From NCBI RefSeq assembly GCF_026113935.1, contig NZ_JAPEUL010000011.1, positions 394,647-458,646 on the forward strand: a stretch of 64,000 nt of DNA, given 5' to 3'. This DNA is from Marinomonas rhodophyticola (lineage in GTDB: Bacteria > Pseudomonadota > Gammaproteobacteria > Pseudomonadales > Marinomonadaceae). The notes below the pieces were generated by a model that was not told the origin of the DNA, made no database searches, and was given only the letters and a program-made list of their open reading frames with translations. Below, piece by piece: positions 1 through 10,148 of this stretch. A program made the translations under genes and the position numbers. Every line of letters starts with the position of its first letter. The stretch's first letter is position 1.

Positions 1-309
1 GGTAATCCTTTCTTTACGACAGACTCTGCTGCTTGTTTGCGCGGCATTGAGATTGATGCTGATGTCGTACTGAAGGCAACAAAAGTGGATGGTGTCTATT
101 CTGCGGATCCGATGAAAGACCCTTCCGCGGTGAAATATGATACATTGGGTTACGATGAGGTACTTGAAAAACAGTTGGGTGTCATGGACTTAACTGCTAT
201 CTGTTTGACTCGTGATCACGCTATGCCGATACGTGTTTTTAATATGAATAAGCCGGGAGCCTTGATAAATATCATGGTTGGTGGCAATGAAGGTACACTG
301 ATTAAGTGA
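1..309 (+). CDS. pyrH: UMP kinase, C-terminal part (cut by window start)
   Basis: Frame 1 is open from the first base and gives the last 102 residues of PyrH, which phosphorylates UMP to UDP using ATP in pyrimidine nucleotide synthesis. Visible family blocks are [24 protein letters not shown] and [11 protein letters not shown], which line up with the C-terminal half of the 241-residue E. coli enzyme; roughly the first 140 residues lie outside the window. An internal TTG at 37 could be mistaken for a start, but homology continues upstream to base 1. It is followed after 7 bases by frr, the usual gammaproteobacterial order (tsf-pyrH-frr). Confidence 0.97.
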   Translation, partial: GNPFFTTDSAACLRGIEIDADVVLKATKVDGVYSADPMKDPSAVKYDTLGYDEVLEKQLGVMDLTAICLTRDHAMPIRVFNMNKPGALINIMVGGNEGTLIK

Positions 310-316
310 GGAAGTT

Positions 317-874
317 ATGATTAACGAAATTCTTAAAGATGCAGAAGATCGAATGAATAAAGCGGTTTCTTCTGTTGAATCTGCGTTTAAAAAAATCCGT
401 ACAGGTCGTGCACACCCAAGTATATTAGATCCAGTTAAAGTGAACTACTATGGTACAGAAACGCCTCTTAACCAAGTGGCAAACATTACAGTCGAGGACG
501 CGCGTACTCTGGGGATTTCTCCTTGGGAAAGCAATCTTGTGCCAGAGATCGAAAAAGCGATTTTTAAATCCGATTTGGGGTTGAATCCTTCCACTAGCGG
601 TGGTCTTATCCGCATCCCTATGCCAGCCTTGACGGAAGAGACTCGTAAAAATTATTTCAAACAGGCGAAGAATGAAGCGGAAAATGGTCGTATTGCGATT
701 CGTAATATTCGTCGTGATGCAAACGGAAGTTTGAAAGACTTAGTGAAAGAAAAAGAAATCTCGGAAGACGAAGAGCGTCGTGCTCAAGATCAAGTTCAAA
801 AAATAACAGATAAGTATGTGGCTTTAGTAGAAGAGCGTCTTGCTGCGAAAGAAAAAGACTTGATGGAAATATAA
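317..874 (+). CDS. frr: Ribosome recycling factor
   Basis: A 185-residue protein, the normal RRF length. With EF-G it splits the post-termination ribosome so subunits can be reused. Recognisable blocks are [10 protein letters not shown] near residue 27, [22 protein letters not shown], the conserved NIRRDAN near residue 130 and [10 protein letters not shown], ending in KDLMEI. The ATG is preceded by GAGGAAG. A hairpin terminator follows directly, separating the gene from uppS. Confidence 0.98.
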   Translation: MINEILKDAEDRMNKAVSSVESAFKKIRTGRAHPSILDPVKVNYYGTETPLNQVANITVEDARTLGISPWESNLVPEIEKAIFKSDLGLNPSTSGGLIRIPMPALTEETRKNYFKQAKNEAENGRIAIRNIRRDANGSLKDLVKEKEISEDEERRAQDQVQKITDKYVALVEERLAAKEKDLMEI

Positions 875-880
875 TAAAGG

Positions 881-905
881 AGGCGGGCTTCGGCTCGCTT
901 TTTTT
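881..905 (+). terminator. Intrinsic terminator after frr
   Basis: GCGGGC, loop TTCG, GCTCGC (one G-U pair) at 883-898, followed by seven T. It starts 7 bases after the frr stop. A UUCG tetraloop closes the stem. Confidence 0.85.
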
Positions 906-923
906 ATCGACTAGGGTGACGCT

Positions 924-1652
924 ATGTCTGAATTAGATGGCGCTGACGTTGATTCAGTTGTCGTGCCTGCGCATGTTGCTATTATCATGGATGGCAACAA
1001 TCGCTGGGCCAAAAAAACATCTTCCGAGTATTGCGGGTCATACAGCAGGTGCTTCAGCTGTCAGGCGTGTAGTTGAGGCTGCCGCTAGAGACGGCGTTAA
1101 AGTGTTAACGTTGTTTGCTTTTTCCAGTGAAAATTGGAAGCGTCCAAAGCTAGAAGTGGATGGGTTGATGACGCTTTTTATGCGGTCTTTGAAAAAGAGC
1201 TAAAACGTTTAAACGAGCACAAAATAAGACTTAGAGTGATTGGTGATCTTTCTGGCTTTAGTCACGGTTTGCAGAATCAAATTAAGAATGTTGAAGAAGC
1301 AACAGCAAGCAACACTCAAATGACGCTGGTTATTGCTGCGAACTACGGTGGTCGTTGGGATATTGCTCAGGCTGCAAGGTCGATAGCTGAACGTGTTGCG
1401 TTAGGTGAGCTTTCTCCAGAAGATATTAATGAGGCGGTATTGGGTGAGCATATGCAGTTAGCCGATTTGCCACCGCCAGATTTGTTGATTCGAACATCAG
1501 GGGAAGAGCGCATTAGTAATTTTCTACTTTGGCAGACCGCCTACTCTGAATTTGTCTTTCTTCCGGTGTTATGGCCGGATTTTGAACAACAACATTTTGA
1601 TGAAGCAATTCAAATTTATCAAAATCGTCAACGTCGTTATGGTGGTCGATAA
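924..1652 (+). CDS. uppS: Undecaprenyl diphosphate synthase (two compensating frameshifts in this sequence)
   Basis: Cis-prenyltransferase that builds the C55 lipid carrier for peptidoglycan and O-antigen. The start is the ATG at 924, giving [15 protein letters not shown], the catalytic loop with the essential Asp. The reading frame then breaks at 1011-1017 (seven A; six restores it) and again at 1175-1179 (five T; six restores it). The repaired protein is 242 residues with [44 protein letters not shown] and the VLWPDF block, all in family order. Both breaks are homopolymer miscounts, so the gene is almost certainly intact in the cell. cdsA starts 3 bases later. Confidence 0.95.
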
Positions 1653-1654
1653 CC

Positions 1655-2459
1655 ATGTTACTCCCTCGAATTTTAAGTGCCATCGTGATGGCAGTGTTGT
1701 TTGTTTATGCCGTTTTTGTTCTCAACGCTGCGCATTTTATTTTTGCTATGGCTGGAGTGGTTGTTTTAGCAGGTTGGGAATGGGCGCGTCTATCTGGTGT
1801 TCGTAATCAGGTGGGGCGTATTGCGTTTGCGGTCTTTATCGGCGTTCTTTGCTTGTCTATTTTGAACTTAAATATTCATGAAATGTCACTGTATTTGAGT
1901 CTCAATTTTATGGGGGGTTGCCTTGTATTGGGTAATGAAATATCCAGTGCTTCTTTTCTGGCAGCATACCTTTAGTCGCTTATTGTTTGGTATGTTGGTG
2001 CTAGTAACGACTTGGTCAGCATTGGTTATGTTAAGGCAGTCTGACAATTTTTTAGTGTGGGTGCTGCTGTTGATGGGGCTAATATGGGGAGCTGATTCAG
2101 GCGCCTATTTTGTTGGGCGAGCTTTTGGTAAAAGAAAGCTGGCTCGCTTTGTGAGTCCTGGTAAGTCATGGGAAGGTGTGGCAGGCGGTTTGGTGCTGAC
2201 GCAAATCGGTGTGACTGTGTTTGCCTTATTGAGTGATTTTACGTTTGTACAGTGGTGTGTATTGTCGTTTATTGCTTTACTGACTTCTTCCGTCTCTGTC
2301 TTAGGCGATTTAACAGAGAGTCTATTCAAGCGTCATGAGCAATTAAAAGATTCAAGTCACCTTATACCTGGGCACGGTGGTGTTATGGATCGTGTCGATA
2401 GTTTGACGGCGGCGGCACCTATTTATGTATTATTATTAAGTTTGACTGGATGGCTTTGA
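1655..2459 (+). CDS. cdsA: Phosphatidate cytidylyltransferase (one frameshift in this sequence)
   Basis: Integral membrane enzyme that makes CDP-diacylglycerol from CTP and phosphatidic acid, the precursor of all phospholipids. The first part reads from ATG 1655 and the second part in the next frame to TGA 2459. The switch is near 1906-1909, where TTTT should probably be TTT, giving LSLNLWGVALYWVMKYP. Repaired length is 267 residues. The C-terminal half carries the CdsA signature: SPGKSWEGVAGG, then LFKRHEQLKDSSHLIPGHGG and MDRVDS. Several hydrophobic helices precede it. The stop overlaps the dxr start. Confidence 0.95.
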
Positions 2460-3634
2460 TGCAAGGTATTTGCTTATTAGGCGCGACAGGTTCCATTGGT
2501 CAAAGCACGTTAGATATCATAGCGCTGCACCCAGATAAATTTTCCTTGGTTAGCGCATCGGCCAATGAAAGCGTTGATAAAATGGCGGAGATATGTCGCC
2601 GCTTTAAACCTAAGCGAGTGGTGGTGGGGTCTAGGCAGGCTCGTGACCAGCTGGCTCTAAAGTGTCAAGGTTTGCCAACGTCATTTGAGTGGGGCGAAGA
2701 GGCACTGGACTCTATTGCTGCTGATCCCGATGTTGATCAGGTGATGGCGGCTATCATGGGGTTTGCCGGGCTAAAGCCAACACTAGCCGGTATACGTGCG
2801 GGTAAGCGCATACTTCTGGCAAACAAGGAGTCTCTGGTGACAGCAGGCAAATTGTTTATGGATGAAGTTGCAAGGCATAATGTAGTATTGCTGCCCATTG
2901 ATAGTGAGCATAATGCTATTTTTCAAAGCTTGCCCCAGAGCTCTATTGGCGCTCACAAGAAGGATGTTGCTAAAATTATCCTAACTGCTTCAGGTGGTCC
3001 TTTTAGAGCTTGGTCTTTAGAAGACATGGCTTCGGTGACCCCCGAGCAAGCTTGCAAACACCCTAATTGGTCTATGGGGCAAAAAATATCGATTGATTCA
3101 GCGACTTTGATGAATAAAGGGTTGGAGTTAATCGAAGCGTGTTGGTTATTTGATGTGACGCCAAATGAGATAGATGTTGTGGTTCATCCGGAAAGCATTA
3201 TTCACTCAATGGTTTCTTATGTTGATGGCTCTGTGCTAGCGCAGATGGGCAACCCTGATATGAAGATACCTATTGCTTATGGTATGAGTTGGCCTGATCG
3301 GATTGATACTAGCGTGGCACCATTAAATCTTGTGGATATATCTCGCTTGAACTTTGATGCACCTGATTTAATGCGTTTTCCGAACCTGCAATTAGCGGCT
3401 GATGCTTGGTTTGCAGGTGGTACGGCTATGGCCGTCTTGAATGCGGCTAATGAGGTTGCTGTAGCGGCTTTCTTAAATCGTCAGATTCGCTTTTTAGATA
3501 TTGCTCGTATTAATGAGCAGGTACTGGCTGGTGCTAATATCGTAGCGGTTAATACCCTTGACGATGTATTCGAGGCGGATCTTTATGCACGCCGCCTAGC
3601 TCTTGATGTGATCAATCGCGGTCGTTTTTTATGA
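2450..3634 (+). CDS. dxr: 1-deoxy-D-xylulose 5-phosphate reductoisomerase
   Basis: Converts DXP to MEP with NADPH, the first committed step of the MEP isoprenoid route; ispD and ispF of the same pathway lie at 28.9-30.2 kb. The 394-residue frame has the NADPH loop GATGSIGQSTLD at the N-terminus, the metal-binding PIDSEHNAIFQ block near residue 150, SGGPFR, and HPNWSMGQKISIDSATLMNK. An alternative ATG at 2459, which overlaps the cdsA stop as TGATG, would give 391 residues and is equally credible. The end overlaps rseP by ATGA. Confidence 0.97.
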   Translation: MALMQGICLLGATGSIGQSTLDIIALHPDKFSLVSASANESVDKMAEICRRFKPKRVVVGSRQARDQLALKCQGLPTSFEWGEEALDSIAADPDVDQVMAAIMGFAGLKPTLAGIRAGKRILLANKESLVTAGKLFMDEVARHNVVLLPIDSEHNAIFQSLPQSSIGAHKKDVAKIILTASGGPFRAWSLEDMASVTPEQACKHPNWSMGQKISIDSATLMNKGLELIEACWLFDVTPNEIDVVVHPESIIHSMVSYVDGSVLAQMGNPDMKIPIAYGMSWPDRIDTSVAPLNLVDISRLNFDAPDLMRFPNLQLAADAWFAGGTAMAVLNAANEVAVAAFLNRQIRFLDIARINEQVLAGANIVAVNTLDDVFEADLYARRLALDVINRGRFL

Positions 3635-4977
3635 TACTAAATATCCTTTCTATTGTTGTTGCTTTAGGTCTTTTAATTACTTTTCATGAGTTTGGTCATT
3701 TTTTTGTTGCGCGTCGTTGCGGTGTGAAAGTGCTGCGTTTTTCGGTTGGTTTTGGAAAACCCATTTATCGTTATGTGGGGAAGACAGGGACTGAATACAC
3801 GCTAGCAATGATTCCATTGGGTGGTTATGTTCGTATGCTAGATGAGCGTGAGGGTGATGTGCCTGCATCCTTACGCAGTCAGGCGTTTAACACAAAAACA
3901 GTTTGGCAGCGCATTGCTATCGTTGCGGCAGGGCCTATTGCCAATTTCATTTTGGCGGTCATTATTTACGCGTTAGTTGCTTTACTTGGTATTCAGTCAC
4001 TTGCGCCTAAAGTCGGTCATGTTGCGGCTAATTCGCCATTGGCGCAGACCCAGATTCAAGCAGGGGATGAGCTGATTTCTATTGCGGATCAAGCTGTTGT
4101 CTCTTGGGAAGATGTAAATTTAGTGCTAGCAGGCTTGATCGGAAAAACAGGAACCATTATCGTTCGTTATCAGGTAGATGGTCGAGATTATCAGCAAGAG
4201 GAGGCGATTCGATTAGATCGTTGGCTGGTAGGAGAGGAGCCTAACAACTTAATCCAGGCGTTTGGGGTCGTGCCATGGCGACCTGATGTGTTACCTATCA
4301 TTGCACAGGTTGTAGAGGATGGGGCTGCAGCGAGTGCTGGTTTTCAGGCTAATGACAGAATTCTTAGTGTGAACGACCAGTCTATATCAAATTGGCAGCA
4401 GGTCGTTGCATTGGTGCAAGCCAGTCCTAATAAAGCACTAGATGTTGAGGTTCAGCGAGGGCAAGACGTTGTTAAATTATTATTATTGCCCAAATCTACG
4501 GAGCAAAATGGTAAACTGATAGGGTATGCTGGACTCGCTGTTGTTCCGCCTCAATTAGATGAGAGTGTTGTCAGAGAGCGCCATTATGGTCCGTTTGAGG
4601 CAATTTCTTATGGTGTTGAACAAACGTCTAAGATGGTATCTTTGACAGTTTCTTCAGTCGGTAAGATGCTACAGGGTTTGATATCGGTTGATAATTTATC
4701 TGGGCCGATAACGATCGCCAAGGTGGCGAGTGCATCTGCAGATTCAGGTTTGCAGTCTTTTTTGAAATTCATGGCTTACCTCAGTGTCAGTTTGGGTGTG
4801 CTTAATTTGTTGCCTATTCCCATGTTGGATGGTGGGCATTTAGTATTTTTCGGCATTGAAGCTATACGCCGGAAGCCAGTTTCTGAAAAAATTCAGGCTA
4901 TGGCTTATCGGGTTGGTGCTTCTCTTTTATTTGCTTTAATGGCTGTTGCCATTTTTAATGATATTGCCCGCTTGTAG
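3631..4977 (+). CDS. rseP: Site-2 zinc metalloprotease RseP
   Basis: Inner-membrane intramembrane protease of 448 residues. In relatives it cleaves the RseA anti-sigma factor after DegS, releasing the envelope-stress sigma factor, and clears signal-peptide remnants. The zinc motif HEFGH is at residues 19-23 in the first helix; two PDZ-like segments occupy the periplasmic middle; the LDGGHL motif supplying the third ligand is near residue 400. It overlaps dxr by 4 bases and leads straight into bamA, the conserved order. Confidence 0.97.
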   Translation: MILNILSIVVALGLLITFHEFGHFFVARRCGVKVLRFSVGFGKPIYRYVGKTGTEYTLAMIPLGGYVRMLDEREGDVPASLRSQAFNTKTVWQRIAIVAAGPIANFILAVIIYALVALLGIQSLAPKVGHVAANSPLAQTQIQAGDELISIADQAVVSWEDVNLVLAGLIGKTGTIIVRYQVDGRDYQQEEAIRLDRWLVGEEPNNLIQAFGVVPWRPDVLPIIAQVVEDGAAASAGFQANDRILSVNDQSISNWQQVVALVQASPNKALDVEVQRGQDVVKLLLLPKSTEQNGKLIGYAGLAVVPPQLDESVVRERHYGPFEAISYGVEQTSKMVSLTVSSVGKMLQGLISVDNLSGPITIAKVASASADSGLQSFLKFMAYLSVSLGVLNLLPIPMLDGGHLVFFGIEAIRRKPVSEKIQAMAYRVGASLLFALMAVAIFNDIARL

Positions 4978-4987
4978 AGAGGTATAT

Positions 4988-7305
4988 GTGAAAGTCGTTT
5001 CAGTAGTATTTTTGGCTTTAATAAGCGTGCAGAGTGTTGCAAAAACCGTAGAGGATGTTCGAATTGATGGCCTAGTTCAAATGCCATCTGCTAGAGCGTT
5101 TGATGTAATCGGCTTTGATAAAAGTGAGTCTTATGATTCGGGCAAGGTCTATCAAGCGATTAGCGCTCTTTTTAACACAGGCTACTTTAGCGACATTGAT
5201 GTGTATGAAGACAACAATGTATTAGTGTTTGATGTTGAAGAGCGTCCCTCCATAGGTAACTTGACGATTGAAGGGAATGAGTCTCATTAAAACAGAAGAT
5301 TTGGAGCGAGGTCTGAAGTTATCAGGCTTGGAGATTGGTGAAATATACAAGCCAGAAACGTTGAACCAGATTGTTCAAGAGACTCCAGCGTCAATATTAT
5401 GCACTTGGTCGCTATAGCGCTAAGGTGGATATTTCTGTTGAGGAAATGCCTCGTAATCGTACAGGTATTGTTATTAACATTGATGAAGGTGATACGGCAA
5501 AAATCGTTCATATTAACATTGTCGGTAACAAGGATTTTGACGAAGAAACCTTAACCAAAGACTTTGAATCAAGAGAGACAGGTTCTTGGAATCCTTTTAG
5601 CTCGGCAGACGAATATGCCAAAGCCAAAATAGAAGGTGATATTAATACCCTAAAGAGCTTTTATTTAGACAAAGGCTATTTGGATTTTAATGTGGTGTCT
5701 AGTCAGGTGAGCTTGTCGGCCGATAAACGTGATGTTTATATCGTGATTAACGTCGAGGAAGGTCAACCTTATAACATTAATAACGTTTCTTTAAGCGGTA
5801 GTCTGCCGATTGCAGAAGATCGCATATGGAAACAAATCACGCAGAAAAGCGGCGACGTTTTTTCTCGTAGTGAAGTGACAAAGATTATTGAAGGGATTTC
5901 GACGGAATTAGGTGATGATGGCTATTTGTTCACAAACGTCAATGTTATTCCAGAGAAGCTTGATAATCATACGGTGAATCTCAGTTATCAAATCGCGCCA
6001 GGTCCAAAGGTTTACGTACGTCGTATTACATTTAGTGGTAATAGCGAGACTCAAGATGAGGTATTGCGTCGTGAGATGACTCAGTTTGAAGGGGCTTTGG
6101 CAACGCATTCTAAAATTCAATCCTCTAAGCGTCGTATTGAACGATTGGGCTTCTTTGGCAGTGTTGATTTAAGAACTCGACCTGTGGCGGGCACGTCAGA
6201 TCAGGTGGATCTTGATGTTGTCGTTCAAGAGCAAGCATCTGGCAGTATTCAAGCAAGCATTGGTTATTCTCAAGAAGATGGTACCGTGCTGGGTTTTGGT
6301 ATTTCTAAGCGTAACTTTTTAGGGACAGGTAATAAGTTATCTTTTAATGCGTCGCGAACAAATCAGACGCAAGATTACTCGATTAGTTATGACAATCCCT
6401 ATTTTACAGTGGATGGCGTGAGTCGTGGTTTTGAAATATTTTATAAAACCAGTGATCATGCCGATGATGATGTTGAGGATTATGATCTTGATTCGATCGG
6501 TGCTGGCGTTAGTTATGGTTACCCAATATCGGATACCCAACGCTTGGCTTTTGGTTTGACAGTAAAAGAAAGTACAGTGAAGTTGGGCTATGACCCTTCT
6601 AATGAAACAAAAGACTATGTTGAAACCCACGGTGATAACTATGACGATGTTATTGCTAGTTTGACTTGGAGTGATAGTGACTTGGTTGGTGGTGTGTTGC
6701 CAACAGATGGTTATTCAACCAGAGCAACCTTAGAGGTGGCTTTGCCAGTAGGTGACCAAGAATATACTAAGCTTGGTTTGACCTCTCAGCGTTATTGGAG
6801 TATGACCGATTCGAATTTGTGGCTGTTCCGCTTAAAAGGTCGTTTAGGTTATGGTTCTGGATATGGTGACACGGATACTTTACCATTCTTTGAAAACTAC
6901 TTCGCTGGTGGCTCTTATTCGGTACGTGGTTATGGTGCATCTTCATTGGGTCCAAAGAACTCATACGATGCAGATTCGACAAACAGCAGTTCTGCGTTAG
7001 GTGGTAATATTCTGATGACTGGAACGGCGGAATTGATCTTTCCTTTACCCATGGTTGAAGATCATAAATCAGTTAGAACAGCGTTTTTTCTAGACGGTGG
7101 TAACGTATTCACTGATACCTGTTTGGCTAGTAATACCGAGTGTAATGAAGGTGTTGATTTGGACGAAATTCGCTACAGTGTTGGTTTTAGTTGGACTTGG
7201 ATTACACCGATCGCGCCACTGTCATTCAATTTTGCAAAACCTTTAAATTCAAAAGATGGCGACAAAACAGACTTCTTCCAGTTTCAGCTAGGTACCACAT
7301 TTTAG
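4988..7305 (+). CDS. bamA: Outer membrane protein assembly factor BamA (two frameshifts in this sequence)
   Basis: Essential Omp85 protein that inserts beta-barrels into the outer membrane. Best start is GTG 4988, with AGAGAGG upstream and a signal peptide ending about QSVAKT; translation from 4946 would only add residues read through the end of rseP. Five POTRA domains are followed by the barrel, with VRGYGASSLGP near the extracellular loop 6 VRGF motif and a terminal QFQLGTTF. The frame breaks at about 5278-5285 (GAGTCTC) and 5380-5384 (GAGACTC). Removing one base from each restores GNE-(L)-IKTEDLERGLKL and IVQELQRQYYALGRYSA. Repaired length is 771 residues, close to the usual 800. Confidence 0.95.
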
Positions 7306-7335
7306 TTTAGATAGCTTTTTTTAGTAGGATGTAAG

Positions 7336-7830
7336 ATGAAAAATATATTAATGGTCATTTTTGTTCTGTGTTTGACAGCCACGGCTCAGGCAACAGAGGT
7401 TGCTGTCGTAGACTTTAGGGCGGCTCTTTTGCAAAGTAATATTGGTCAGGAAGCGGCCAAAGAACCTAAGCAAAAAGTGGCCGCTATGGATGCTCGTTTG
7501 AAAAAAGAGCAAGAGGATCTTGAAGCGTCTGCACAAAACTTAAAGCGTGATGAATTGACTTTATCTGAAGAAGAGTTCAAAAAACGTCGTCAACAGCTTG
7601 GAGAGCGTCAAAATCAGGTACGAGCTTTGGCGGCTAACATGCAGCGTCAAGCGAAAGAGCTTGAACAGCAGTTGATACAGTCGTTGACACCAAAAGGCGA
7701 AGCAGCTTTAAAATCATTGATTGAAGAACGAAAACTGGACTTAGTGTTAAACAGACAACTAAGTTTATATGCCAACGCGGATGCAGATATTACTGACGAA
7801 CTAGTAAAACGTATTAATAAGGACAATTAA
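7336..7830 (+). CDS. skp: Periplasmic chaperone Skp/OmpH
   Basis: A 164-residue secreted protein with a signal peptide cut after TATAQA. The mature part starts EVAVVDFRAALLQSN and continues into a long charged, Gln-rich coiled coil (about residues 50-125), as in Skp, whose trimer holds unfolded outer-membrane proteins for BamA. It lies 30 bases after bamA and 3 bases before lpxD. Confidence 0.93.
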   Translation: MKNILMVIFVLCLTATAQATEVAVVDFRAALLQSNIGQEAAKEPKQKVAAMDARLKKEQEDLEASAQNLKRDELTLSEEEFKKRRQQLGERQNQVRALAANMQRQAKELEQQLIQSLTPKGEAALKSLIEERKLDLVLNRQLSLYANADADITDELVKRINKDN

Positions 7831-7833
7831 TCT

Positions 7834-8865
7834 ATGAGTTATACGCTAGGGCAGTTGGCAGCCAATGTTCACGGTATAGTAAAAGGAGATGAAAATCTCA
7901 TCATAGAAAAGTTAGGTACGCTCGAAAAAGCCACTGAACAAGAGTTGAGTTTTTTAGCGAATCCTAAATACCAGAATCATCTATCGACGACTTCGGCTGG
8001 TGCTGTACTTGTTAAAACAGAAGAGCTTGCTCAACTAGTGGATAACGCCATTATTGTTCCAAACCCTTATTTGGCGTTTGCTCAATTGTCACATTTATTC
8101 GTTCCCGCCACACAGTGTTGGACTGGGATCCACTCAAGTGCCGTTGTGTCATCTAATGCGTTATTAGGTCAGGATGTAACAATAGGTCCTAATGCCGTTA
8201 TTGATGATGGCACAATTATTGCTGATGGCTGCATTGTTGGTGCAGGCTGTGTTATTGGGCGAGGCGTTAGAGTAGGTCAAAATACTCGACTGTACCCCAA
8301 TGTTACGCTTTATCATGATGTCGTGATTGGTGAGTCTTGCATTATTCATAGTGGAACTGTGATTGGTGCTGATGGCTTTGGCTTTGCTCCGGATCAGGGG
8401 CGTTGGGAAAAAATTGATCAATTGGGATCTGTGGTTATAGGTAATCATGTTGAAATAGGTGCTAATACCACCATTGATCGTGGTGCTATCGAAAATACGT
8501 TAATTGGTGACGGGGTTATCATAGATAATCAAGTTCAAATTGCTCATAACGTTATAATTGGTGATAATACAGCGGTTGCGGGGTGTGTTGGCATTGCAGG
8601 TAGTGCAAAAATAGGTGCGTTTTGCACTATATCCGGTGGTGTGGGTCTTGCTGGTCATATCACTATAGTGGATCACGTACATATTACCGCTATGACTATG
8701 GTGACTAAGTCTATTTTAGAGGCTGGTTCATATTCTTCTGGTATGGGGATGGAGCCAACCGCTAAGTGGCGTCGCTCGGCCGCAAGGTTTAGAAGAATTG
8801 ATAGTATGGCGAAGCAAATTTCAAACTTGGAACAACAAATTAAAAAGCTTTCAGATAAAGGTTGA
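7834..8865 (+). CDS. lpxD: UDP-3-O-(3-hydroxyacyl)glucosamine N-acyltransferase
   Basis: Third step of lipid A synthesis: adds the N-linked hydroxyacyl chain. The 343 residues comprise an N-terminal uridine-binding domain (about 1-100), a left-handed beta-helix of hexapeptide repeats (about 105-315; for example IGPNAVI, IGRGVRV, IGANTTI) and a C-terminal helix ending EQQIKKLSDKG. The catalytic His block IAHNVIIGDN is present near residue 240. It is cotranscribed with fabZ, lpxA and lpxB. Confidence 0.97.
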   Translation: MSYTLGQLAANVHGIVKGDENLIIEKLGTLEKATEQELSFLANPKYQNHLSTTSAGAVLVKTEELAQLVDNAIIVPNPYLAFAQLSHLFVPATQCWTGIHSSAVVSSNALLGQDVTIGPNAVIDDGTIIADGCIVGAGCVIGRGVRVGQNTRLYPNVTLYHDVVIGESCIIHSGTVIGADGFGFAPDQGRWEKIDQLGSVVIGNHVEIGANTTIDRGAIENTLIGDGVIIDNQVQIAHNVIIGDNTAVAGCVGIAGSAKIGAFCTISGGVGLAGHITIVDHVHITAMTMVTKSILEAGSYSSGMGMEPTAKWRRSAARFRRIDSMAKQISNLEQQIKKLSDKG

Positions 8866-8871
8866 TGTTTA

Positions 8872-9308
8872 ATGATGGACGTAAATGAAATTCGTCAGTA
8901 TTTACCTCATAGGTACCCATTTTTACTAGTAGATCGTGTTGTTGAGATAAATCTGAACGATTCCATTATCGCCTATAAAAATGTAACGATAAATGAGTCC
9001 TTTTTAATGGTCATTTTCCTAATCACCCAGTTATGCCGGGTGTGCTGATTATCGAAGCCATGGCTCAGGCGGCGGGCATATTAGGGTTCAAAACAATGGA
9101 TAAGAAGCCGGAAGATGGCTCTATTTATTATTTTGTTGGTGCCGATAATACGCGCTTTAAACGCCCTGTAGTGCCTGGGGATCGTTTGCAATTAGAGGCA
9201 AAAATCGTTGCTGAGAAGCGTGGTATTTGGAAGTTTGAATGTAGAGCAACGGTTGAAGGACAGCTGGCTTGCTCTGCGACTATTTTGTGTGCAGACAGGA
9301 AAATATAG
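8872..9308 (+). CDS. fabZ: 3-hydroxyacyl-ACP dehydratase FabZ (one frameshift in this sequence)
   Basis: Dehydrates 3-hydroxyacyl-ACP in fatty acid elongation and shares the 3-hydroxymyristoyl-ACP pool with LpxA. The N-terminal part reads [23 protein letters not shown] from ATG 8872 (or 8875). The frame breaks at 9001-9005 (five T; six restores it), which yields the catalytic block [12 protein letters not shown] with the active-site His, followed by [11 protein letters not shown] with the active-site Glu. Repaired length is 145 residues, normal for FabZ. The stop overlaps the lpxA GTG start (TAGTG). Confidence 0.94.
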
Positions 9309-10084
9309 TGGCGATACATCCAACTACTTTAATCGATTCGAAAGCAGAGATTGATCCCAGTGTGGAGATTGGCCCTTTTTGCGTGATCGGGCCGAACGTA
9401 AAAATTGGGGCTGGTAGTATTATTAAATCTCATGTTGTTATTAATGGTCACACAACAATTGGGCGTAATAATGAAATTTACCAGTTTGCCTCTGTTGGAG
9501 AAGCGAACCAAGACAAAAAGTATAAGGGTGAACCCACACAGCTTATAATTGGTGACAATAATGTTATCCGTGAAAATGCGACGATCCATCGGGGTACTAT
9601 TCAGGATAATGGCGTCACCGTAATTGGTAATCATAACCTGTTTATGGCGAGTACGCATGTTGGGCATGACTGTATTGTGGGAGACCATAATATTATGGCT
9701 AATTTTGCAGCATTAGCGGGTCATGTTCGAGTCGGTGACCATGTCATTCTTGGCGGTTATACGGGAGTTCATCAGTTTTGTCAGGTTAACTCTTTCAGTA
9801 TGTGTGGCATGGGATCTATGGTGGCTAAGGATGTACCTCGGTATGTTATGGTTTCTGGTAGTCCCGCGAAAGCACATGGTATGAACTTTGAGGGTATGCG
9901 TCGTCGAGGTGTGCCTGCTGAGATCATTCGAGCATTACGAACGGCTTATAAGACAGTGTACCTTAAAGGTTTAACGTTAGAGGCAGCCTTACAAGAATTA
10001 GAAAAAGAAGGCGTGTTTGGCATTCCTGAAGTAGCGGACTTCACTTTGTCAATCCGGCAGTCAAAACGTGGGATCGTCCGATAG
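9308..10084 (+). CDS. lpxA: UDP-N-acetylglucosamine acyltransferase
   Basis: First step of lipid A synthesis. I choose the GTG at 9308, which overlaps the fabZ stop and gives MAIHPTTLIDSKAEID, the normal LpxA N-terminus, and 258 residues. The left-handed beta-helix is clear from repeated hexapeptides (IGPFCVIGPNVKIG, VIGNHN). The catalytic His region MASTHVGHDC is near residue 120, and the nucleotide-binding HQFCQVNSFSMCGMGSMV follows. A strong terminator lies just downstream. Confidence 0.96.
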   Translation: MAIHPTTLIDSKAEIDPSVEIGPFCVIGPNVKIGAGSIIKSHVVINGHTTIGRNNEIYQFASVGEANQDKKYKGEPTQLIIGDNNVIRENATIHRGTIQDNGVTVIGNHNLFMASTHVGHDCIVGDHNIMANFAALAGHVRVGDHVILGGYTGVHQFCQVNSFSMCGMGSMVAKDVPRYVMVSGSPAKAHGMNFEGMRRRGVPAEIIRALRTAYKTVYLKGLTLEAALQELEKEGVFGIPEVADFTLSIRQSKRGIVR

Positions 10085-10102
10085 ACGTCATATTTTAAAA
10101 AG

Positions 10103-10132
10103 AAAACCCCGGACTGTTTCGGGGTTTTTTAT
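10103..10132 (+). terminator. Intrinsic terminator after lpxA
   Basis: AAAACCCCG pairs with CGGGGTTTT around a short loop (GACTGTTT region), followed by T-rich sequence. It splits lpxB from the upstream operon; lpxB may therefore need its own promoter or read-through. Confidence 0.85.
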
Positions 10133-10148
10133 TATAGAGGTTGGATAG

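Noticed and set aside
7834-10084. Repeated GGT/ATT-rich segments in lpxD and lpxA as DNA repeats
   Set aside because: They are codons of the protein hexapeptide repeats of the left-handed beta-helix, not nucleotide repeats of separate origin.
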